Origin: Branchipolynoe longqiensis
Lineage: Eukaryota; Annelida; Polychaeta; Phyllodocida; Polynoidae
DNA length: 64,000 nucleotides
Assembly: GCA_030323885.1 (NCBI GenBank)
Contig: CM059188.1
Location: 116,287,974-116,351,973, forward strand
Reading direction: 5' to 3'
The position numbers and the translations under genes are program-made. Numbering within the stretch: position 1 is the stretch's first letter; every line of letters begins with the position of its first letter. A model generated the notes under the pieces. It did not search any database. It was not told the origin of the DNA and saw nothing but the letters and a program-made list of their open reading frames with translations. Shown piece by piece: positions 55,001-64,000 of the stretch.

Positions 55001-58000
55001 TCTACCTGCACAGTACCCACACACTACCCACACACTACCCACACACCACCTGCACACTACCAGCACACTACCCGCACACTATCCGCACACTACCCACACA
55101 CTACCCACACACTACCCGCACACCACCTGCACACTACCTGCACACCACACGCACACTACCCACACACTACAAGCATCCTACCCGCACACTACCATCATAC
55201 TACCCGCACACTACCCGCACACTGCCCACACACTACCCACACACTATCCGCACACTACCCACACACTACCCGCACACTACCCACACACTACCCGCACACT
55301 ACCCGCACACTACCCACACACTACCCACACAATACCCGCACAATACCCGCACACTACCCGCACACTACCCACACACTACCCCACACACCCGCACACTACC
55401 CCCACACCACCCGCACACTACCCACACACTACCCCGCACACTACCCACACACCACCCGCACACCACCCCACACTACCCGCACACTACCCACACACTACCA
55501 CCACACCACACCCACACACCCCACACTACCCACCACACTACCCACACACCACCCGCACACCACCCACACACTCACCCCACACCACCCGCACACCACCCGC
55601 ACACACCCACCACCCCACCACTACCCCACACACCCACACCCCACACCACCCACACACACCCACACACCCCCCACACTACCCACACACTACCCCCACACAC
55701 CCCACACACCACCACCCCACACCACCCACACACACCACCCACACCCCACACACCACACACTACCCGCACACTACCCGCACACTACCCACACCACCACCCC
55801 ACACCACACCCCACACCCGCACACACCCACACACCACCACACCTACCACACACTACCCACACACCACCACCACACACCCCACACAACCCCCACACCACCC
55901 GCACACCACCCGCACACTACCCCACACCACCCCACACTACCCACACACTACCCACACACTACCCCACACCCCACACACCACCACACTACCCCACACCACC
56001 CGCACACTACCCACACACCACCCGCACACTACCCACACCACCTACCCACACTACCCCCACACCACCCGCACACCACCCGCACACTACCCGCACACTACCC
56101 CCACACTACCCCACACTACCACACCCACCCCACACACCCCCACACAACCCGCACACACCCACACACCCCACACACTACCCGCACACTACCCACACACCAC
56201 CCGCACACTACCCCACACACCACCACCACACTACCCACCACACACCCCACACACCACCACACTACCCGCACACACCCACACACACCCCACACCCACCACC
56301 CCACACCACCCACACACCACCCACACTACCCCACACTACCCGCACACTACCCACACACTACCCGCACACTACCCACACACACCCACACACTACCCGCACT
56401 ACCCACACACCACCACACACACCCCACACACCGCACACTACCCCACACACCCCACCACCACACACCCACCCCACCCCACACCACCACCCACACACACCCA
56501 CACACCCACCCACCACACTACCCCACACACCCACACACACCCGCACACACCCACACACACCCACACACTACCCGCACACTACCCGCACACCACCCGCACA
56601 CTACCCCCACACTACCCGCACACTACCCACACACCACCCGCACACCACACCCCACACAACCCCACACTCACCCCACACTACCCACACACACCACACCCCC
56701 ACACACCCCACACTACCGCACACTACCCGCACACTACCCCCACACCACCCACCACCACCCCACACACCCCCACCCACACACTACCCACACACTACCCACA
56801 CACTACCGCACACCACCCGCACACTACCCACACACCACCCACACACTACCCACACACACCCACCACACCACACCACACCACCCCACACTACCCCACACCC
56901 ACCCGCACACTACCCACACACTACCCGCACACTACCCGCACACTACCCACACACTACCCACACACTACCCGCACACTACCCACACACTCACCCGCACACC
57001 ACCCCCACACACCCGCACACTACCCACACACTACCCCACACACCCGCACACACACCCACACACTACCCACACACTACCCACACCACCCACACCACCCCAC
57101 ACACTACCCGCACACTACCCACACACCACCCGCACACCACCCACACACACCCGCACACTACCGCACACTACCCACACACTACCCCCACACCACCGCACAC
57201 ACCACCCACACCACCCACACACCACACTACCCACACACTACCCACACCACCCCACACACCCACACACTACCCGCACACTACCGCACACTACCCGCACACT
57301 ACCCCACACCACCCGCACACTACCCGCACACCACCCACACACTACCCACACACTACCCGCACACTACCACACACTACCCCACACTACCCACACCACCCCC
57401 ACCACTACCCGCACACAACCCGCACACTACCCGCACACTACCCACACACCACCCGCACACTACCCACACACCACCCGCACACTACCCACACACTACCCGC
57501 ACACAACCGCACAACACCCGCACACTACCCACACACCACCCACACACTACCCACACACTACCCACACACTACCCACACACTACCCGCACACCACCCACAC
57601 ACTACCCACACACTACCCACACACTACCCGCACACTACCCCACACCACCCGCACACTACCCACACACTACCCGCACACTACCCGCACACTACCCACACAC
57701 TACCCACACACTACCCGCACACTACCCACACCACCCACCCACTACCCACACACTACCCGCACACTACCACCCACACCACCCACACCACCCACACACTACC
57801 CGCACACTACCCCCACACTACCCGCACACTACCCACACACTACCCGCACACTACCCCACACCACCGCACACCACACCGCACACCACCCACACACTACCGC
57901 ACACTACCCGCCACACTACCCACACACTACCCACACACTACCCGCACACCACCCACCCCACACACCACACCACCACCTACCCCACACACCCCCACACACC

Positions 58001-61000
58001 CACACCACCCGCACACTACCCACCACACTACCCACACACTACCCGCACACCCCCACACCACCCGCACACCACCCACACCACCACCCACACCCACCCACAC
58101 CCCACCACACCACACCACACACTACCCCACACACTACCCACACACTACCCCACACTACCACGCACACCACCCACACACTACCACCACCACACTACCCGCA
58201 CACTACCCACACACTACCCACACACTACCCCACACCACCCACACACCACCCGCACACTACCCCCACACTACCCACACACCCCACACTACCCACACACACC
58301 GCACACTACCCGCACACTACCCGCACACTACCACACACCACCCACACACCCCACCCACACCACACTACCCACACACTACCCACACACTACCCCCACACCA
58401 CCCGCACACTACCCCACACTACCCACACACTACCCGCACACTACCCACCACACCACCCACACACCCACACACCCACACTACCCACCACACTACCCCACAC
58501 TACCCACACACACCAGCACACTACCCGCACACTACCCCACACTACCCCCACACACCACCCCACACTACCCGCACACCACCACACACTACCCACACACTAC
58601 CCGCACACTACCCACACCACCCACACCCACCCACACCACTACCCGCACACCACCCCACACTACCCCACACACCCACACACTACCCCACACCACCCGCACA
58701 CCACCCGCACACCACCGCACACCTACCCACACACCCACACCCCACCACACTACCCACACACTACCCGCACACTACCCACACACTACCCCACACACTACCC
58801 ACACCACCTACCCCACACCACCCACACACCCACACACACCACACTACCCCACACCACCCGCACACACTACCCACACACTACCCCACACCACCCGCACACT
58901 ACCCACACACTACCCACACACCACCACACACCCACACACTACCCACACACACCCACACACCACCCGCACACCACCCCACACCACCCACACACTACCCGCA
59001 CACTACCCACACACCACCACACTACCCACACACACCGCACACTACCACACACTACCCGCTCACTACCCGCACACCACCCCCACACTACCCACACACTACC
59101 CACACACTACCCACACACTACCCACACACTACCCGCACACTACCCACACTACCCGCACACTACCCACACACACCCGCACACCACCCGCACACTACCCACA
59201 CACTACCCACACACTACCCGCACACCACCCCACACCACCCCACACACCCACACTACCCCCACACTACCCGCACACTACCCACACACTACCCACACACTAC
59301 CCACCACACTACCCCACACACACCCACACACTACCCCCACACTACCCGCACACTACCCCACACTACCCGCACACTACCCACACACCCACACTACCCGCAC
59401 ACTACCCGCACACTACCCACACACTACCACCACACTACCACACACACCCACACTACCCGCACACCACCCGCACACCACCCGCACACCACCCACACCACTA
59501 CCCGCACACTACCCCACACTACCCACACACTACCCACACTACCCGCACACTACCCGCACACTACCCGCACACTACCCGCACACTACCCGCACACACCCAC
59601 CACCCACACTACCCACACACTACCCGCACACTACCCACACACTACCCCACACTACCCACACACCCACACACTACCCGCACACTACCCGCACACCACCCCA
59701 CACCACCCGCACACTACCCACACACTACCCGCACACACCCCACCCACCCACACACTACCCGCACACTACCCCACACTACCCGCACACTACCCACACACTA
59801 CCCGCACACTACCCGCACACTACCACCACACCCACACACTACCGCACACTACCCACACACCACCCGCACACTACCCGCACACCACCCGCACACTACCCCA
59901 CACTACCCGCACACCACCCGCACACACCCACACACTACCGCACACTACCCGCACACTACCCGCACACCACCCACACTACCCGCACACTACCCACACACCA
60001 CCCGCCACACTACCCGCACACTACCCACACACACCGCACACTACCCACACACTACCCGCACACTACCCGCACACTACCCACACACTACCCACACACTACC
60101 ACACACTACCCGCACACCACCCGCACACTACCCACACACTACCGCACACTACCCACACACTACCCACACACCACCCGCACACTACCCACACACTACCCGC
60201 ACACTACCCGCACACTACCCACACACTACCCGCACACTACCCGCACACTACCCACACACCACCCGCACACCACCCGCACACTACCCGCACACTACCCGCA
60301 CACTACCAGCAAACTACCCACACACTACCCGCACACTACCCACACACTACCCGCACACTACCCACACACTACCCGCACACTACCCGCACACTACCCGCAC
60401 ACTACCCACACACTACCCGCACACTACCCACACACTACCCGCACACTACCCGCACACTACCCGCACACTACCCGCACACTACCAGCACACTACCCGCACA
60501 CTACCCACACACTACCCGCACACTACCCACACACTACCCGCACACTACCCGCACACTACCCACACACTACCCGCACACTACCCGCACACTACCCGCACAC
60601 TACCCACACACTACCCGCACACTACCCACACACTACCCGCACACTACCAGCACACTACCCGCACACTACCCACACACTACCCACACACTACCCGCACACC
60701 ACCCGCACACTACCCACACACTACCCACACACTACCCGCACACTACCCGCACACCACCCGCACACCACCCACATACTACCCGCACACTACCCGCACACTA
60801 CCCACACACTACCCGCACACCACCCGCACACTACCAGCACACTACCCGCACACTACCAGCACACTACCCGCACACTACCCACACACTACCCACACACTAC
60901 CCATACACTACCCGTACACTATCCGCACACTACCCGCACACTACCCACACACTACCCACACACTACCAGCATACTACCAGCATACTACCCGCACACTACC

Positions 61001-61575
61001 CGCACACCACCCGCACACCACCCGCACACCACCCGCACACCACCCGCACACTACCCGCACACTACCTGCACACTACCCACACACTAACCGCACACTACCC
61101 ACACACTACCCGCACACTACCCGCACACTATCCGCACACTACCCGCACACTATCCGCACACTACCTGCACACTACCCAGACACTACCCGCACACTACCCG
61201 CACACCACCCGCACACTACCCGCACACCACCCGCACACTATCCGCACACCACCCGCACACTACCCACACACTACCCACACACTACCCACACACTACCCAC
61301 ACACTACCCGCACACTACCCGCACACTACCCGCACACTACCCGCACACTACCCGCACACTACCCACACAATACCCGCACACCACCCGCACACTACCCACA
61401 CACTACCCGCACACTACCCACACACTACCCACACACTACCCGCACACTACCCACACACTACCCGCACACCACCCACACACCACCCGCACACTACCCGCAC
61501 ACTACCCACCCACTACCAGCACACTACCCGCACACCACCCGCACCCCACTCGCACACTACCCGCACACTACCCGC
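49041..61575 (+). repeat. Giant 11-bp satellite array, CACACTACCC(G/A), roughly 1,100 units
   Basis: The unit is CACACTACCCG or CACACTACCCA, with minor CACACCACCCG, CACACTACCAG and CACACTACCTG. Eleven is not a multiple of three, so 33 bases encode HTTRTLPAHYP and every forward frame gives a permutation of the same peptide without stops. Frameshifts therefore do not close the frame, which explains apparent ORFs of 4,204 and 3,797 codons. The longer begins with GTG, not ATG, at the array edge. I do not call a gene. Register is regular at 49.0-52.9 kb and 60.1-61.6 kb and irregular between, with many 10-, 9- and 8-bp units. The other strand has GGG every 11 bases. Confidence 0.97.
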
Positions 61576-61717
61576 AGTTCATTCAGCGAGCCATAATAAA
61601 CCTCCTCACTGAACAAGGCCAACTGCCTGACGTGCACACAACATGTAATAGATGAGAGCAAAAAAGTGGCAGCTGAATAAAGCAAGAGACTCAAGCGTCC
61701 CATTTAATGTACAGGGG
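61576..61717 (+). other. Unique flank of the 11-bp array
   Basis: The array stops cleanly at GTTCATTCAGCGAGCC. CATAATAAACC and CTGAATAAAGC look like poly(A) signals, but no gene leads into them other than the array itself. Confidence 0.4.
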
Positions 61718-62355
61718 CTGTCACATTACAACGCATCCCGTCAACGCATGCCAACATATGTGATTTTTGCCAGCTACGTCGGGATACGTCATTATGCATT
61801 ACGCATGCATTAGGCGCTTGTTGGTATATGTCAATGTACATCGACATTCGTCGAGATACAGCATCGCGGGTGAGGGGGTCGGCAAAGTTTTGTGCATGCA
61901 CAAAACTTTCGATGTGTTTAGGTGTATATCGATGTATGTTAGACGTACATTAGACAAACATTGTTCACTATATTGCACTACGTTGACCTACATTAAAGTC
62001 AGTGGGAAGGTACAGTCCGCGTACTGACAACGTATGGATAAAGTACGTCTAACGTACGTTTAGCGTTTCTCCAGCATGTCTTGACGTATGTAACGTATGA
62101 AGCATAGTTCTGGTGATGAATAGCGTATATAACCTTCACCGGCATTCTGCGAACATACCATGAGCGTAATTCAAGCGTTTTTCGCCCGGAAGCACGTTAG
62201 CCATATGTTGGTCATACGTTGGCCATACGCTATGTATACGGTATGCATATGTCCAACTTTGGCCCATGCGCCGAAAAGTTAGACACTTCTCGACGTAAAA
62301 AAAAGTGATTTTACACGTTGGCCGTGCGCTTGTGAGATGCATCGTAATGTGACAG
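61718..62355. mobile_element. ACGT-type inverted-repeat element, copy A2
   Basis: Ends CTGTCACATTACAACGCATC and GATGCATCGTAATGTGACAG match each other inverted with small differences, and match copy A1 (25171-25851). Internal homology includes ACAAAACTTTCGA and CACTACGTTGACC. ACGT occurs about 14 times by hand count; many positions equivalent to those in A1 read ATGT, ACAT or ATGC, as expected from CpG decay. Confidence 0.87.
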
Positions 62356-62389
62356 GGCCTTGAGACTCCCCACTTGGCCTCAGGGGCTG

Positions 62390-62875
62390 TGATGGGGCGG
62401 GTGTCCTGGTGGTGGTGGAGGGGGGAGGGTTAGTGGGGGGGTGTTAGGTTTGGAGTGGTCTCAGTGTGTAGGTGGTGTTAATGTGGGGATGAGATTACGG
62501 TGAGATGGTGCTCATGTAAGGTTGTTAATGTGGGGTGGTGTTAGTGTAGGGTTGGTGGTGTGTGGGGATAATAGTTTGGGGATGGTGTTTGCGTGGAGGT
62601 GGTTAGTGTGGAGGTGGTTAGTGTGGAGGTGGTTAGTGTGGGGCTAGTTAGTGATGAGGTGGTTAGTGTGGAGGTGGTTAGTGTGGAGGTGGTTAGTGTG
62701 GACATGGTTAGTGTGGGGCTGGTTAGTGTGGAGGTGGTTAGTGTGGAGGTGGTTAGTGTGGAGGTGGTTAGTGTGGAGGTGGTTAGTGTGGAGGTGGTTA
62801 GTGATTAGGTGTTTAGTGTGGAGGTGGTTAGTGTGAAGCTGGTTAGTGTGGGGTTGTTAGTGTGGAGTGATTTTT
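62390..62875 (+). repeat. G-rich region with a 15-bp tandem repeat
   Basis: GTGGAGGTGGTTAGT is repeated about 18 times with small variants between 62594 and 62860. A looser TTAGTGTGGGGTGGTG pattern precedes it. In-frame translations (VEVVS or WRWLV repeats) are compositional; 15 is a multiple of 3, so each frame repeats a pentapeptide. Confidence 0.9.
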
Positions 62876-63021
62876 GATTTTTGTTTGTTCAAATTTTTAT
62901 TCCAGTTGAAAACCATCTTTTTTTCAGCACCAAGGTGCTGGTCTTCCAGCCTTAACAATTATAGTGCATATGAACTATTTATGGATGAGATGATGAGATG
63001 GTATGAACAATATAGACAATA

Positions 63022-63643
63022 CAGTATAACCCCATTAAACCAAACTTGAAGGGACCCTAGAAAGTTGCTTGGATTATCCGATCATTGGTTTAACCGAGCT
63101 TTGACTTTGACTTTGACTTGGCTTTGGCAAAAACGTGGGGGCATTATGAATGTAATATACAATGTATGTGGACAGTTTGATTATTGCTTTTTTATGTATA
63201 TAATGCTTAACCCCATTAAACCAAGCATGGTTAAACCAAACGATCGGTTCATCCAAACTTCTTTCGGTGACCCGGCAAAATACTATCATTTGTCATATAA
63301 AAAAGTCTCAGGTGATCTTAAAACCACATGAAAGTTTGGTTTAACTGTATCGGAAGTGCCCTGGGGCCCGACCATTTTGTTTGGATTAACCGATACTTTG
63401 GATTAACCGACTTTAGTTTAACAAACTTTCTTTATATGATAAATGGTAGTATTTTGCCAGGCCGCCAAAAAATGTTTGGATTAACCGATCGTTTGGTTTA
63501 ACCGCTACTTTGGGTTAACCGACTTTGGTTTAACCAACATTTTTTATATGATAAACGGTAGTATTTTGCCGGGCCGCCGAAAAATGTTTGGATTAACCAA
63601 TCGTTTGGTTTAACCGAGCTTGGTATTGTTGGGTTGTACTTTA
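63022..63643 (+). mobile_element. Composite pogo/Tigger-like MITE, family T
   Basis: TA then CAGTATAACCCCATTAAACC at the left. The outer arm runs to ATGTATATAATGC, then a second start AACCCCATTAAACCAAGC follows, with repeated TTTGGATTAACCGATCG modules. The right end (TTGGGTTGTACTT) is eroded. The same two-part order occurs reversed at 26139-26651, so the composite itself has been mobilised. Confidence 0.8.
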
Positions 63644-63795
63644 GTAGGTTAAAATGAGGCATTGCAAATATAGTGGGGATCTTATTTTGCACATGTAGAC
63701 TGGAGAATAGCCATTTACCTTTAGACTATATCAGTGATTTTGTGATCATACCTGTGAGGAGACATTAATATAATGGGCATGACTTGTTGAGAAAA

Positions 63796-64000
63796 CCAAC
63801 ATTGTGTACTGAGTACAGAACACTAAGCCTGATGAGTCATATGTTGAAGATGATCCTGAAAATAATTTGACTGAGAAACAGACAGAAAATTGAAGAACAA
63901 ATCAGTAACGTACAAAGTGGGTTTATATCTGGAAGAGGTACACGTGAAGGGATTTTCAATATGAGAATGATTTGTGAACGTTCTTGCGAAATGAACCAGG
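63796..64000 (+). pseudogene. LINE reverse transcriptase fragment, runs off the window
   Basis: One frame reads TEYRTLSLMSHMLKMILKII, a TGA stop, then RNRQKIEEQISNVQSGFISG and RGTREGIFNMRMICE. The YRT-SLMSH and QSGF-x-x-GRGTRE boxes are conserved RT motifs of a widespread animal LINE group. The catalytic boxes would lie beyond base 64000. The in-frame stop suggests decay. It could be the same family as the C-terminal fragment at 46970-47345. Confidence 0.75.

Noticed and set aside
49041..61575. Telomeric repeat
   Set aside because: The unit is not TTAGGG-like, and unique sequence with mobile elements lies on both sides; only a loose G-strand resemblance remains.
49041..61655. A 4,204-codon ORF and an overlapping 3,797-codon ORF
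   Set aside because: Both are permutations of one 11-residue repeat forced by an 11-bp satellite with no stop on that strand; the longer starts with GTG at the array edge and there is no domain, splice or promoter evidence.
62593..62836. VEVVS and WRWLV repeat proteins
   Set aside because: Translations of the 15-bp G-rich repeat; two frames are equally open.

Overview
This window looks like repeat-dominated nuclear DNA of an invertebrate animal, most likely a mollusc or another lophotrochozoan. The grounds are several tRNA-headed SINE families with Pol III A and B boxes, non-LTR retrotransposon remnants with animal-type endonuclease, reverse transcriptase and RNase H motifs, many transposase-less elements with terminal inverted repeats, AATAAA poly(A) signals, and a conserved-core SINE at 19239-19577 that resembles one I recall from mollusc genomes. 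The species cannot be named from sequence alone. I found no intact host protein-coding gene, no rRNA or intact tRNA gene, no CRISPR array and nothing prokaryotic.

Layout. 1-500: tandem 317-bp duplication carrying a tRNA-like sequence. 690-1460: decayed LINE fragment. 1846-2490: pyrimidine tract. 2.5-5.4 kb: nested MITEs and SINEs. 5.9-7.84 kb: two diverged copies of a 0.7-0.9 kb module. 7.84-18.38 kb: array of about 188 copies of a 56-bp unit. 18.4-19.7 kb: C/T-rich repeats, then a CpG-rich promoter-like block interrupted by the conserved-core SINE. 20-24.7 kb: SINEs, a piggyBac-like MITE and a GC-rich unit with TATA motif, short ORF and AATAAA. 24.8-31.6 kb: a second SINE family, an ACGT-saturated inverted-repeat element, pogo/Tigger-like MITEs and a 500-bp element with long inverted repeats. 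31.6-36.2 kb: a dispersed repeat, many SINEs in both orientations and a 5-bp satellite. 37.6-43.4 kb: a decayed CR1/jockey-like LINE on the minus strand, split by a plus-strand RNase H-bearing LINE with an 11-bp target-site duplication. 43.4-48.3 kb: nested MITEs, SINEs and a probable solo LTR. 49.04-61.58 kb: an array of an 11-bp unit, roughly 1,100 copies, stop-free over very long stretches only because the unit is not a multiple of three. 61.7-64 kb: a second ACGT-type element, a 15-bp repeat, a composite pogo-like MITE and the start of another LINE fragment.

How the parts relate. Nothing here forms a pathway. The value lies in insertion history: at least six inserts sit inside other recognisable repeats, and in several the join can be read to the base with its target duplication. 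That gives relative ages and defines element ends. The two large arrays make up 36 percent of the window, and their middle parts carry signs of consensus (assembly) error.
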